DNA of 64,000 nucleotides, taken from positions 1 to 64,000 of the forward strand of contig NZ_VAUW01000002.1 of NCBI RefSeq assembly GCF_005771495.1, read 5' to 3'. This DNA comes from Maribacter sp. ACAM166 (GTDB lineage Bacteria; Bacteroidota; Bacteroidia; Flavobacteriales; Flavobacteriaceae). The position numbers were made by a program, and so were the translations under genes. Shown here in pieces: positions 8,047-17,707 of the stretch. A model generated the notes under the pieces. It was not told the DNA's origin and searched no databases. It saw only the letters and a list, made by a program, of their open reading frames with translations. Position 1 is the first letter of the stretch. Every line of letters starts with the position of its first letter.

Positions 8047-8886
8047 GTGCCCATTTTATTTCAAAAAATCATACCAAAATTATACGGACTTTATTTCAAT
8101 CTCTTTGTCTGGCTTCAATCAAACAAAATTGCCAAACAAGCATTCGAAGTATTCGCTACCGTTCGAAAAGGTCGTGTGTTACCTAATCAAAAGCAGTATT
8201 TAGACAGTGCAAAACTCGAAGTTTTAAACGTAGGCGACAATCAAATTCAGTTATATAGATGGCCAGGCACTAAAGAAACGGTAGTACTGGTACATGGTTG
8301 GGAAAGTAATGCATGGCGATGGCACAGACTAATTGAAAAACTACAAGAAGCCGATTATAACATTATAGCCTTTGACGCCCCTGCTCATGGATATTCAACG
8401 GGAAAATTGTTATATGTCCCAATCTATGCCGAAGCTTTGCAAGCAATAGCATTGAAATACCGACCTAAAACGGTTATTGGTCATTCCGTAGGTGGGATGA
8501 CCGTTTTGTATAATGAGTATAAACATTCAAATGCATTTATAGAAAAAATAGTGACTATAGGCTCTCCTTCAGAATTCAACGAAATCCTAACCCATTATAA
8601 AAATCTATTAGGTTTGAATAAAAAGGTGATGAAAACGTTGGAGTCTTATATTTATTCTAGATTTGGTTTCACCTCAAAAGAATTCTCCAGCTCTAAATTT
8701 GTTTTAAATAATTCGAAAAAAGGTTTACTCTTTCATGACAGGCTGGACAAGGTAACTCCTTATCATGCATCTGTAGAGGTAAATAAACATTGGAAGGGAA
8801 GCGAACTAATAAGCACTGAAGGTTTTGGGCATTCAATGCATCAAGATGAGGTGAACGACAAGATTATCACCTTTTTAAAGCTGTGA
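8047..8886 (+). CDS. Alpha/beta hydrolase
   Basis: The 279-residue protein shows the full catalytic set of the fold. There is an oxyanion-loop HGWES (about residue 84), the nucleophile elbow GHSVGG (about 146), an acidic residue in HDRLDKVTP (about 238) and the histidine of GFGHSMH (about 261). It probably hydrolyses a small ester or amide; the substrate is unknown. No ATG precedes the hydrolase core, so GTG at 8047 is the likely start. It is a single gene between two unrelated ones. Confidence 0.8.
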   Translation: MPILFQKIIPKLYGLYFNLFVWLQSNKIAKQAFEVFATVRKGRVLPNQKQYLDSAKLEVLNVGDNQIQLYRWPGTKETVVLVHGWESNAWRWHRLIEKLQEADYNIIAFDAPAHGYSTGKLLYVPIYAEALQAIALKYRPKTVIGHSVGGMTVLYNEYKHSNAFIEKIVTIGSPSEFNEILTHYKNLLGLNKKVMKTLESYIYSRFGFTSKEFSSSKFVLNNSKKGLLFHDRLDKVTPYHASVEVNKHWKGSELISTEGFGHSMHQDEVNDKIITFLKL

Positions 8887-8994
8887 TGGGTAAAATGTAA
8901 ATCACTGTAAAATTCCAATTTGTCATTAGTTTCAATATAAAGGAATGTATTAAACAGTAACTTTCCGAACACGTAATAAAATAAATAGCACGGG

Positions 8995-9018
8995 GCGTTC
9001 ATAAAGGTATATGAACGC
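8995..9018. repeat. 9-bp perfect inverted repeat upstream of the VOC gene
   Basis: GCGTTCATA (8995-9003) and TATGAACGC (9010-9018) flank a 6-base loop, 30 bp before the ATG of the VOC gene. It could be an operator or a 5'-leader hairpin; there is no T-run, so it is not a terminator. Confidence 0.5.
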
Positions 9019-9048
9019 ATTAATGTCGACTTTAAAAAACACCTTATT

Positions 9049-9474
9049 ATGCAAAACGTTTCACCATTTCACATTGCCATACCCGTTCATAATTTAGCCG
9101 AGTGCAGAACATTTTATAGAGAGGTACTTAATTGCGAAGAAGGTCGCAGTAGCGACCATTGGGTCGATTTCAATTTTTTTGGACATCAACTGGTTATACA
9201 TTATAAACCAAAATTAGAAACTGAAAATATACACCATAATCCTGTGGACGGGCACAATGTTCCCGTACCTCATTACGGGGTCGTACTACCATGGGACACT
9301 TTTCAAAGCTTTTCTGAAGAGCTAAAATCAAAGGAGGTTAATTTTGTTATTGAACCTTACATTCGATTTGAAGGGCAAGTCGGGGAACAAGCTACTATGT
9401 TCTTTTTAGACCCTGCAGGTAATGCATTAGAATTCAAAGCCTTTAAGGATAAGACACAACTATTCGCCAAATAA
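9049..9474 (+). CDS. VOC-superfamily (glyoxalase/dioxygenase-like) protein
   Basis: The 141-residue protein has the vicinal-oxygen-chelate pattern. It begins with [22 protein letters not shown], whose histidine at residue 8 is a usual metal ligand, and ends with the signature [15 protein letters not shown] near residues 119-133, whose glutamate is another ligand. Such proteins range from glyoxalases to ring-cleaving dioxygenases and antibiotic-binding proteins, so the reaction cannot be named. A bidirectional terminator follows. Confidence 0.8.
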   Translation: MQNVSPFHIAIPVHNLAECRTFYREVLNCEEGRSSDHWVDFNFFGHQLVIHYKPKLETENIHHNPVDGHNVPVPHYGVVLPWDTFQSFSEELKSKEVNFVIEPYIRFEGQVGEQATMFFLDPAGNALEFKAFKDKTQLFAK

Positions 9475-9533
9475 CTAGAAAGATTTCGGTATTTCGTTAC
9501 AATTGGGCTACTATCTAAATTAAAACAATACAT

Positions 9534-9568
9534 AAAAAAATCAACTCTAATAAAGAGTTGATTTTTTT
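9534..9568. terminator. Bidirectional terminator between the VOC and aldo/keto reductase genes
   Basis: TCAACTCT (9541-9548) and AGAGTTGA (9554-9561) form an 8-bp stem with a 5-base loop. Seven As on one side and seven Ts on the other extend the stem and serve both strands. The two genes are convergent. Confidence 0.85.
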
Positions 9569-9602
9569 AAGCTCAAAAGACAATTAAATTTCACTAAAAA
9601 TA

Positions 9603-10574
9603 CTATTGAGACCACGAGGTAGGAACTCTATCCCATCTGTGCCTTTTAAGCTCTTCATACAATTCAGCAGCTAAACCATTACCATCACTTGTTGCCGTAT
9701 TAGCCAAAACATTGCGCTGTTTACGCATACCAGGTATGGTAGTGCCCACGTTATCGTTCATCAATATAAAACGCAATGCCATTTCTGCCATGGTCATCCC
9801 TTCTGGTATTAACGGTCGTAATGCATCTGCATGTTCCACAGAAGAATTTAAATTTTCTGGCACAAAATAAGTCCCGCGCCAATCTCCCTCAGGAAAAGTA
9901 GTTTCCTTGGTAATTGTTCCAGTAAGAGTTCCTTCATCAAAAGGCACCCGTGCAATGGTGGCGATATCCATTTCTTTACACAATGGAAACAGCGTATCGA
10001 CAGGCGCTTGGTCAAATATGTTATAAATGACTTGAACAGCATCTAACATACCCGTTTTTAAAGCTTTAATGCCGTTTTCTGGTTCCCAACGATTCATGCT
10101 TATACCCATGGCAGCAATCTTGCCAGAGGTCTTTAAATCTTCAATAGCACGTTGCCATTCTTCACGGTCGCTCCAAACATCATCCCATGTATGGAATTGC
10201 ATTAAGTCTAATTGTTCTAACCCTAAATTTTTTAAAGTTTTATGGGTATAGTCCATAATATGCTCCGTTGGATAGGAGTCTTCAAATCCATATTCAGGTT
10301 TAGCTGGCCATTGAAAGTTTTTTGGTGGTATTTTACTTGCCGTATATAATTTTTTAGAAGGATGTCTTCGAACAAGCTCACCCAATAATTCTTCACTATG
10401 CCCTTCGCCATACCCCCAAGCAGTATCGAAAAAATTAACTCCGTTCTCAACGGCTAAATCTAATGACTTAGCGGATTGCTCATCATCACTAGCCGTCCAT
10501 CCGGCCATCCCCCACATGCCATATCCTACTTCACTTACTTGCCAATCAGTACGCCCAAATCTTCTATATTTCAT
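9603..10574 (-). CDS. Aldo/keto reductase
   Basis: This 323-residue NAD(P)H-dependent oxidoreductase has the (beta/alpha)8 family motifs: FFDTAWGYGEGHSEELLG (residues 48-65, with catalytic Asp and Tyr), the lysine in TASKIPP (about 81) and the histidine in LMQFHTW (about 128). It reduces an aldehyde or ketone or works in reverse; the N-terminus MKYRRFGRTDWQVSEVGYG resembles the YajO/L-galactose-dehydrogenase-like branch. It starts 18 bp after the esterase gene, so the two are probably co-transcribed. Confidence 0.88.
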   Translation of the reverse strand: MKYRRFGRTDWQVSEVGYGMWGMAGWTASDDEQSAKSLDLAVENGVNFFDTAWGYGEGHSEELLGELVRRHPSKKLYTASKIPPKNFQWPAKPEYGFEDSYPTEHIMDYTHKTLKNLGLEQLDLMQFHTWDDVWSDREEWQRAIEDLKTSGKIAAMGISMNRWEPENGIKALKTGMLDAVQVIYNIFDQAPVDTLFPLCKEMDIATIARVPFDEGTLTGTITKETTFPEGDWRGTYFVPENLNSSVEHADALRPLIPEGMTMAEMALRFILMNDNVGTTIPGMRKQRNVLANTATSDGNGLAAELYEELKRHRWDRVPTSWSQ

Positions 10575-10592
10575 TTCTATCTAAATTTATTA

Positions 10593-11453
10593 TTAGTATT
10601 GATGAAAGGCATCTGACACGAAACTTAGAACCGCTGGCAATGCTTCTCGCCAGTATGTCCAACTATGTCTTCCATCTCTCACTCGATATTCATGTGGAAT
10701 ATCTTTTTTCTTCATGGCGATATGCACCAAACTATTTCCCTCGTAGAGGAAATCATCATCTCCGCAATCAATATACCACCGAACAGATTTTACATCTTCG
10801 ACAGAAACAGTTTTCAATAATTCTATAGCATTGTGTTTTTTAAAATATTCTTGAATCTCAACTTCAGAATATTTAACATCATTTTGTTCCAATCTTTTTT
10901 TTAAATCCTCAATAGTCAAAGGACCAACATATGCGCTCAACGGACAAGCGGAAGAAAACAATTCTGGGTGGTGTAAAGCATACATAAAAGATCCACCGCC
11001 ACCCATGGATAGTCCGGCAACCGCTCGATATCGTTTTTCTCCTTTGATTCTGTATTTCTGTTCAACATAGGGCATAAATTCCTCGAAAAAGAAATCCTCA
11101 TACCGCCAATCTTTTCCTTGATTGAAATAACCCATTTTACCAGTATCAGCATCTGGCATAACTATAATCATTGGTGTCGCACTACCGTCTTTAATTCCTT
11201 TGTCTGTAATACGTAAAATTTCACCAAACTGCACCCAACCTCTATGGTCATCTGTAGCCCCATGTAACAAATACAAAACCGGATAACTGCGCTCAGAAGT
11301 TTCGTAATCCGGTGGAAGGTAAACGGCATAATTACGCTCCATTTTTAAAATTTTGCTGGTCATGGAAAGGTTATCTTTAACCCTACCACTCTGGGCTACA
11401 AGGCTTAACGTTATCCCGAAACAAATAACGAGCAAGAGAGCTGCTTTTTTCAT
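10593..11453 (-). CDS. Secreted putative esterase (esterase D/CE1-like alpha/beta hydrolase)
   Basis: The 286-residue protein has a signal peptide ending near residue 20 (SLVAQS). Its alpha/beta-hydrolase motifs are LYLLHGATDD, the nucleophile elbow AGLSMGGGGS (about residue 146), an acidic residue in DCGDDDFLYEG and the histidine in DGRHSWTYW. This is the putative-esterase family that includes feruloyl and acetylxylan esterases (CE1) and some trehalose or glucan-ester hydrolases. It should act in the periplasm or outside the cell. A second esterase-like lipoprotein lies nearby on the same strand. Confidence 0.8.
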   Translation of the reverse strand: MKKAALLLVICFGITLSLVAQSGRVKDNLSMTSKILKMERNYAVYLPPDYETSERSYPVLYLLHGATDDHRGWVQFGEILRITDKGIKDGSATPMIIVMPDADTGKMGYFNQGKDWRYEDFFFEEFMPYVEQKYRIKGEKRYRAVAGLSMGGGGSFMYALHHPELFSSACPLSAYVGPLTIEDLKKRLEQNDVKYSEVEIQEYFKKHNAIELLKTVSVEDVKSVRWYIDCGDDDFLYEGNSLVHIAMKKKDIPHEYRVRDGRHSWTYWREALPAVLSFVSDAFHQY

Positions 11454-11540
11454 TTTAAATGAAGTTTATTTATAAAAAACAAGATACTGATAATGCTTGA
11501 ATTTTAGAATACCATAATAATAGAAATTTTGACTTTCAAG

Positions 11541-12164
11541 TTAAACAAGCAACAAACCTTTCTTCCTTACAATATAATAAGCGACAAATATATTGGGCAC
11601 CCAAGATAACCACGATGTAATACGATAGGCTACAATAAAATCTTGAAATACCATGGTCAAAAGCGGTAGCCAAAATCGCAAAGTGACCGCCGAGAAACAA
11701 ACAGCATAACTGAAAATCATAAAAGCCTGATGTGATTGAACATTTCCTTTTCTTATGGCTAAAAATGCATTACTTGTGGTATACAACCAAATCAGCGCCG
11801 AACCTACAAATGCCACCTTTGGGATAAGACCACCCGTGGCATTCATAGCGATGAAAAGTCCACAGAAGCCACTGATTAAAGCTGCTATTATATATATTTT
11901 ACCAACGGTTCTATGCAATCTTAAATTCGACTTTCTTATCCGCTTACTGAACTGTACCCAGCCGACTATTAAGGCCAAACCACCAAAAAAAATATGACCA
12001 TAGAAGCCGACATTCCAAAAGACATCACCCAATAACGCTTCTGTTTTAGACGCTAACAGGCCTAATTTACGGTCTATAAGCACATAAATAAGCGGGTATA
12101 GCCCTACCCCGATTGCGAAAAAAGCAAAAAAGAACCATCCCACTTTACTTCGTATATTCTTCAT
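11541..12164 (-). CDS. DUF2306 membrane protein
   Basis: The 207-residue protein has about six hydrophobic helices. It has the histidine-bearing patterns of DUF2306, including FYGHIFFGGLALIVGWVQF, LRLHRTVGKIY and SHQAFMIFSY. The function is unknown; the spaced histidines within membrane helices have a cytochrome-like look, but that is only a hint. Its start is 2 bp from the stop of the lipoprotein esterase gene, so the two are transcriptionally and probably translationally coupled. Confidence 0.75.
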   Translation of the reverse strand: MKNIRSKVGWFFFAFFAIGVGLYPLIYVLIDRKLGLLASKTEALLGDVFWNVGFYGHIFFGGLALIVGWVQFSKRIRKSNLRLHRTVGKIYIIAALISGFCGLFIAMNATGGLIPKVAFVGSALIWLYTTSNAFLAIRKGNVQSHQAFMIFSYAVCFSAVTLRFWLPLLTMVFQDFIVAYRITSWLSWVPNIFVAYYIVRKKGLLLV

Positions 12165-12166
12165 AC

Positions 12167-13897
12167 TTACCTATACCTCCAACTCGTTAAATCAGCCCCT
12201 TTAGGCGCACTTTTCTCGATACGCTCCATGATTTTTGGCACATACATACTGTTGTACCGTAAACGAGTTATAGCATTTGGTTGCTCTGAATCACCGTTCC
12301 AACAATGTTCAGCTCTGTCACCATACAACACTTCTCCATCATAATAAGGCTCCGTTGTACTTTCTAAGAAATCTTCCATTAGGTACACTGCATTGTTCAA
12401 ATAGTAATTATCCATATCACCACAGTAAATATGAATTTTCCCTTTAAGGTTAGGACCTAATTTATCCCAATCACGTTCTAGAATATGTCTAAGGTCAAAA
12501 TTCTCTTTCCAATACTCGGCCACTTTATGGTCTATCTCTCCGGTCATTTTATCCCATATTCTAACCGGATATCCATCTTTACCTTGAGGCGAGTAGGTAG
12601 CTTCCCAAATATCCCATTGCTGACCTGATCTTGACTTATCTCCCAACACTAATTCTAAATGATTGCCTTGTCTTAACGTTGATTGTATCTGACCTAGGTA
12701 ATTACGATGTGATGGCACCTCTAATTTCTTGTGAGTGCTTGGGTAATAATACGCGTTAGCATCTTCATAAATATTCGTCAAGGCATACGCCCTAAAATCA
12801 ATTGGATCAGGACAAGCGGCAAAACAACCATTATATTCCTCTGGATATTTTACTTGAACCGCAAGTGCCTCCCAACCACCAGTCGAACCACCATATAAGA
12901 AACGAGACCAGCCTTCACCCATTCCCCTAAACTGCTTTTCTATTTCAGGAATCAATTCATAGGTTAACGCATCACCATAAGGACCTTGGCTAGCTGAATT
13001 TACAGCGTAAGAGTCATCATAATAAGGCGTTGGATGTTGAATCTCTATGATTATAAAGCGAGGAAAATCAGGCTCATTCCATCGTTTATAAAAATCATAA
13101 GCTTCTTGCTGCTGAATGATATTGTATCCTTCTAAATTAAACCGTTCTGAATATTCAGGTTTCATTTTAGGGTCTGGAGGGGTTGTTCTAAAGCCACTAA
13201 AATCTGATGGAAAATGACCTTGAAATACCATAAGAGGGTATTTTGCTTCTGGATGCTCTTCGAACCCTTTAGGAAGTAAGACGTGAGCTCCTAAATAAAT
13301 ATCCCGTCCCCAAAATTCAGATAATTTTTCAGACTTTACTTTTATATGCTTGATCCATTTAGTATCCTCTGGTTCTGCTATTGGTGGTATTACCTGATCA
13401 AGAACTACTGAAACATTTTCAATACCATTGCTTGCTACCCTTATTTTAAATGGCTTACTGTACAAATTACCTGGAGAACGCTGCCATTGTTGTCCCTCTC
13501 CATTATCCATCGGTAATTTAACGGTATGCCCTGTTGATAAATTAAAGGTTTCATACACATTTAACAGCGCCTGCACATTGTATTCCCCGGGCGGCACATC
13601 TTTTAAACTGGCATAAGGATACCCAAAAGTTGACCCATCAAAAGTTATTGAAGTGTTTGGTTCCCAATCATTCACATTAAGTCCAAAAATTAGCTGGGTA
13701 TTAAGACCATCGTTGATTTGAAATCGAGGTTCATCGCTGTCATCTGTAGAAAGCATTAATAGAAGTCTACCATCTTTCGGCGTTTCATCTACATCATCAT
13801 TAAATGTGATATTGATATCATAAACAGGTTTAACTACCTTTTCACAACTAAGTAGTAGACAACTTAGAAGTCCTAAAACGAATATTTGTTTTTTCAT
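12167..13897 (-). CDS. Lipoprotein with esterase-like alpha/beta hydrolase domain
   Basis: The 576-residue protein has a lipobox at LLSCEK (Cys about 18), an N-terminal beta-rich region to about residue 175 and then an esterase-like domain. The probable nucleophile is the serine in YGGSTGGWEAL (about residue 344), and histidine/aspartate candidates follow near GDMDNYYL and AEHCWNGD. It is probably a cell-surface or periplasmic hydrolase related to the shorter esterase nearby. It is the first gene of a probable minus-strand operon with the DUF2306 gene and perhaps the esterase and aldo/keto reductase. A TATCTTTA-like -7 box lies upstream at 13919-13926. Confidence 0.72.
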   Translation of the reverse strand: MKKQIFVLGLLSCLLLSCEKVVKPVYDINITFNDDVDETPKDGRLLLMLSTDDSDEPRFQINDGLNTQLIFGLNVNDWEPNTSITFDGSTFGYPYASLKDVPPGEYNVQALLNVYETFNLSTGHTVKLPMDNGEGQQWQRSPGNLYSKPFKIRVASNGIENVSVVLDQVIPPIAEPEDTKWIKHIKVKSEKLSEFWGRDIYLGAHVLLPKGFEEHPEAKYPLMVFQGHFPSDFSGFRTTPPDPKMKPEYSERFNLEGYNIIQQQEAYDFYKRWNEPDFPRFIIIEIQHPTPYYDDSYAVNSASQGPYGDALTYELIPEIEKQFRGMGEGWSRFLYGGSTGGWEALAVQVKYPEEYNGCFAACPDPIDFRAYALTNIYEDANAYYYPSTHKKLEVPSHRNYLGQIQSTLRQGNHLELVLGDKSRSGQQWDIWEATYSPQGKDGYPVRIWDKMTGEIDHKVAEYWKENFDLRHILERDWDKLGPNLKGKIHIYCGDMDNYYLNNAVYLMEDFLESTTEPYYDGEVLYGDRAEHCWNGDSEQPNAITRLRYNSMYVPKIMERIEKSAPKGADLTSWRYR

Positions 13898-14002
13898 GAT
13901 GGATGTTGATTATTCCATTAAAGATAAATATTCATTTGGCTATCCTAAACTTTGAGAAAAGTTTATTTTAAAATAAAAAGTTGCGTTGTAAATTCTAATC
14001 AA

Positions 14003-15055
14003 CTAGACTGGAAATGTAATACAAAAAGTTGCTCCTTTATTAGGTTCACTCTCCACCGATATAACACCGCCCAAACTGTTTAACTGATTTTGAATTAAAT
14101 AGAGCCCCACCCCTTTACCTTCTTGAGATACATCGAAACGCTGATTGAGACCAAATATCTTGTCTCCATTTTTTTCTAGATCAAAGCCTTTTCCGTAATC
14201 TTTATATAGTAATTGCTTATGACCATCCTTAATCTGTGTTTGTATTTCAATTTTCGGAGAAATACCTGGTTGGTTATATTTAATGGAGTTAGTTATTAAG
14301 TTTAAAAGAATACTTTCCATAAAGGCATTATCAAAATACACACTTTCACATTTTGAAAAATCACTTGTAATTTGCGAATTGGAACCGCTAACTATAGACC
14401 CCAAATTATTCTCTATTTTAGATAGTATCTTATTAAAAAAAACTTCACTAAGATTATTGGAGTTCTTGCCTGCATTATCGATTAAATCTAAATAGTTCTC
14501 TAGAGATTCTTTCACACCCTTGGCTGAAATTTCCATATAACGTAATATTTGCGTGGTATCCTCATCATTAATGGTGTTAAAATCTAATAAATCAAAAAGA
14601 GATATCAAATTATTAACTGGAGCCCTTAAGTCATGTGAAGTGGTGTAATTTAACCGAACTAAATCTTCATTTACACTTTTAAGCTTCGTGAACTCTGCTA
14701 CATGCTCATCTTTAAGTCGCATTTCTTGTGTAATATCCTTAGCGATAGCATAAACCATATTATCATCTTCAACAGGCACAGCGCTCCATGAAAGCCAAAC
14801 GATTTCTCCAGATTTTGTTACGTACCTATTTTTAAAATTAAGAAGTCTTTCATTTTTATAAATTCCCTCCCGAATATCTTGGGTAGATTTTTTATCGTGC
14901 TTGTATACAAAATCATTTATTTTCCTTGATAAAATTTCTTCTTTGGTATAGCCTAATAACGTTATAAAAGCTGGATTTACGTCAACAAAATAACCATCAA
15001 AATTTGCTATACAAAGCATATCTACAGATGATTCAAAAAATTGCTTTAAGCTCAT
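14003..15055 (-). CDS. PAS-domain sensor histidine kinase
   Basis: The 350-residue protein has an N-terminal PAS domain (about residues 5-120), a short coiled linker, an H-box TTSHDLRAPVNNL (about 138-150) and an ATPase domain with N-box LLNLITNSIKYN, G1 DYGKGFD and G2 GKGVGLYLIQ. It has no membrane segment, so it should be a cytoplasmic sensor whose PAS domain binds a ligand or cofactor that cannot be named. It has no receiver domain and no response-regulator gene next to it, so it is an orphan kinase here. Confidence 0.9.
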   Translation of the reverse strand: MSLKQFFESSVDMLCIANFDGYFVDVNPAFITLLGYTKEEILSRKINDFVYKHDKKSTQDIREGIYKNERLLNFKNRYVTKSGEIVWLSWSAVPVEDDNMVYAIAKDITQEMRLKDEHVAEFTKLKSVNEDLVRLNYTTSHDLRAPVNNLISLFDLLDFNTINDEDTTQILRYMEISAKGVKESLENYLDLIDNAGKNSNNLSEVFFNKILSKIENNLGSIVSGSNSQITSDFSKCESVYFDNAFMESILLNLITNSIKYNQPGISPKIEIQTQIKDGHKQLLYKDYGKGFDLEKNGDKIFGLNQRFDVSQEGKGVGLYLIQNQLNSLGGVISVESEPNKGATFCITFPV

Positions 15056-15368
15056 AGTTTTTATTTATTCTAATCAATATCACTACCAAATAAACGATTC
15101 CACATTTAAAATTTTAAAAAACGTACGAACTCATTCATGATGCAAAATGATTTGTCCGTATTTTTTACACCAAAAAAGGCAGCACTTTTTCACACGTATT
15201 TTAAATAATCCTTACAACCTCAAAATCTCTCTCTAATATAGGAATGAATCATAAAATAAATCTAACGGTTTTTCACAAAAAAAATACCATTTACACTATA
15301 AAAACGTTCCTTACTAAACATATAACCTGTATTGGACCATTTTATTAAACACATCAAAACAAAGTATC
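15056..15368. other. Intergenic region, 313 bp, between histidine kinase and small lipoprotein
   Basis: This AT-rich stretch should hold the divergent promoters of the kinase and the 54-residue lipoprotein. I find no exact TTG-N19-TAnnTTTG match, no coding frame and no convincing repeat. Confidence 0.5.
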
Positions 15369-15533
15369 ATGAAAAAAATTGTATTGATTTTATTCATAGT
15401 AAGTCTCATTACGACTATATCAAGCTGTGATTATGACGACAGCAATGATATTGATATTATAAAACCAAATGATTCTACCGAAACGGGAATAACAATTTCC
15501 GACGAACCAAAGCAAAAAAACCTCCAATCGTAA
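15369..15533 (+). CDS. Small lipoprotein, 54 residues
   Basis: A short frame begins ATGAAAAAAATT and encodes a lysine start, a hydrophobic stretch and a lipobox (TTISSC, Cys at 20). An acidic, Asp/Asn-rich mature part of only 35 residues follows. The composition is typical of small Bacteroidota lipoproteins and the signal is too good to be chance. The last codons overlap the left arm of a strong terminator. The function is unknown. Confidence 0.6.
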   Translation: MKKIVLILFIVSLITTISSCDYDDSNDIDIIKPNDSTETGITISDEPKQKNLQS

Positions 15534-15552
15534 GATTGAAGGTTTTTTTGCT
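15511..15552. terminator. Strong bidirectional terminator
   Basis: Positions 15511-15529 pair with 15534-15552 with one C/A mismatch and a GTAA loop. The arms carry seven As and seven Ts. It overlaps the end of the small lipoprotein gene and also lies just past the stop of the convergent M13 peptidase pseudogene. Confidence 0.85.
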
Positions 15553-15557
15553 ACGTA

Positions 15558-17607
15558 TTATTTTTCTTGCCAAATCTTAACCCATTCTTCGGGAGCCAAG
15601 TAAAGTGAGTCCATTTTCTTAACATCAAAAGCGCTATAGAACTCGGGAATATTGCGTACAATTCCATTAACGCGTAAATTGTCTGGCGAATGTGAATCCG
15701 TACTAATCTGTACTCGCAGTGCTTCGTCTCGCATTTTATTTCTCCAAGACTGTGCATATCCAATAAATACGCGTTGTTCTCCAGTAAAGCCATCCATAAC
15801 TGGAGCATCCTTTTCTCCCAAAGACATCCTGTAAGCTTTAAGTGCTATAGTGAGCCCGCCTAAATCACCAATATTCTCGCCAAGAGTAAATTCTCCGTTT
15901 ACATTCAAATCGGGCAATACTTCAAAACCATTAAATTGTCCCACCAAGGCACCGGTTCGCTTTTTAAACTCTTCCTTATCGGCATCTGTCCACCAATTAC
16001 GCATGGCACCGTCCCCATCAAATGTGCTACCCGTGTCATCAAATCCATATCCTATTTCATGTCAGATTACCGCACCAATAGCACCATAGTTAACAGCATC
16101 CTCGGCATTTAAATCAAAGAATGGAGGTTGTAAAATAGCTGCAGGAAATACGATTTCGTTCAAGGTCGGATTATAGTAGGCATTAACCGTCTGCGGAGTC
16201 ATACCCCACTCATCCTTATCTACGGGCTGCCCTAATTTAGCCAATTCCCTATTATATTCCATTAATGCCGACCTATGAAGATTACCATACAAATCATCTG
16301 GTTCTATTTCAAAATCATAGGATTTCCATGTATCGGGATATCCAATTTTGGGTGTGAACTTACCTAACTTGTCCAAAGCTTCTTCTTTGGTTGCTTCACT
16401 CATCCAATCCAAATCCTTAATACTTACTTCATACGCTTTAAGTAGATTTTCAACAAGTGTTTCCATATGTTCCTTCGCTGCTGGCGGAAAGTGTCTTTTC
16501 ACATATACTTTACCAACCACCTCTCCCAAAGTCCCGTTTACGGTAGACACACCTCTTCTCCACATAGGCCGTTGTTCTTGGGTACCTCTTAATTCTTTGC
16601 TGTAAAACTCCCAGTTCTGATTATCCAAAGCATCGTTTAAACGTGATGCACTAGCATCTAAAGCACTCCATTTTAAATACGTTTTCCACGTATTCAAATC
16701 TGTAGATGTAATAATACCATCCAAATCCTTAGTATAGTCTAGCATCAAAACCCCTAAATTTTCCTGCTTAGACAATCCAGCTTCAGCTAAAAAGTTGGTC
16801 CAATTGAATTTAGGCATAATAGTGGACAAGGTATCTAATGGAAACATGTTGTACAACCCTAACAAATCTCTTGTTTTCTCCTTGTCTAAATGCTTTGAAG
16901 CTATTTTAGTCTCCAAATTCATTACCGCCTTTGCTGCTTTAGTTCCATCAGGAAGTCCTGCCAAATCGAACATTTTTTCTATATGAGCAACATATTTGTT
17001 CTAGATTTCTTTTGAACGAGCATCATTTTTTAGATAATATTCTTTATCGGGTAATCCCAATCCGGCTTGCCACGTGTATACCGTATAAATCGTTGGGTCT
17101 TTAAAATCTTGGTAAACGAATAGGCCCAGCGGAGTGTTTATACCGTATTTATTCGCGTAAGCAAATAAGTTACCAACTCATCGTAACTCTTGATGGCATC
17201 TATTTTATCAAACTCTGGCTTTAAAGGAGCAACTCCTAATTCATTCCTTTTTTCAATATCCATATAGGATTTAAAAAGGTCTCCAACTTTCTGCTCATCC
17301 GAACCTTTAGCAAAATCACCGGAAGCAGATTCCTCAACAATCTTTTTAACATTGTCTTCCGATTCCTCGTGAACGATATACCCTACCCCATAAGATAATT
17401 TATCAGCAGTAATTTTTGTGTTTTTCACCCAAGTACCATTTATATACGACGTAAAATCATCACCCGGATGCACTGAAGTGTCCATATATTCCTTTAAGAT
17501 ACCTGAAATCAATTCTTTTTCTGGAATTTCTTTAGTCTCCGTATTTCAGGCCGTTGTTAGCACGATAACTGATAGCATACTAATTTTAAAATCCTTGATT
17601 TGTTCAT
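15558..17607 (-). pseudogene. M13 family (neprilysin/PepO-like) metallopeptidase lipoprotein, degenerate
   Basis: The reading frames together spell a nearly full M13 zinc peptidase of about 680 residues, but the gene is broken in several places. ATG 17607 opens a signal peptide that needs a frame change. The lipobox cysteine codon reads TGA (17546-17548). A frameshift lies near 17160, where DELVTY should continue into AYANKYGINTPLG. TAG occurs at 17001-17003. TGA (16062-16064) replaces the glycine before the zinc motif, and that motif itself reads HEIGY instead of HEIGH. The conserved flanks (NAYYNPTLNEIVFPAAILQ, GFDDTGSTFDGDG, ENIGDLGG) are still readable, so decay is recent. The open pieces are 15558-16004, 16062-16973 and 17138-17512. 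A folD gene follows upstream in the same orientation. Confidence 0.9.
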
Positions 17608-17707
17608 ATTGGTTTGCTTAAATCTTTGTCAACATTAGACTAGAATGATATGGTCATGTTACAATATTTTAAGTTAAATAGGAATTAAAAAAAGTTCTTT
17701 CGGAATT

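Noticed and set aside
16062-16064. Recoding of TGA (for example selenocysteine) in the M13 peptidase
   Set aside because: The position is a glycine in the family, and the gene has other stops and frameshifts, so simple decay explains it.
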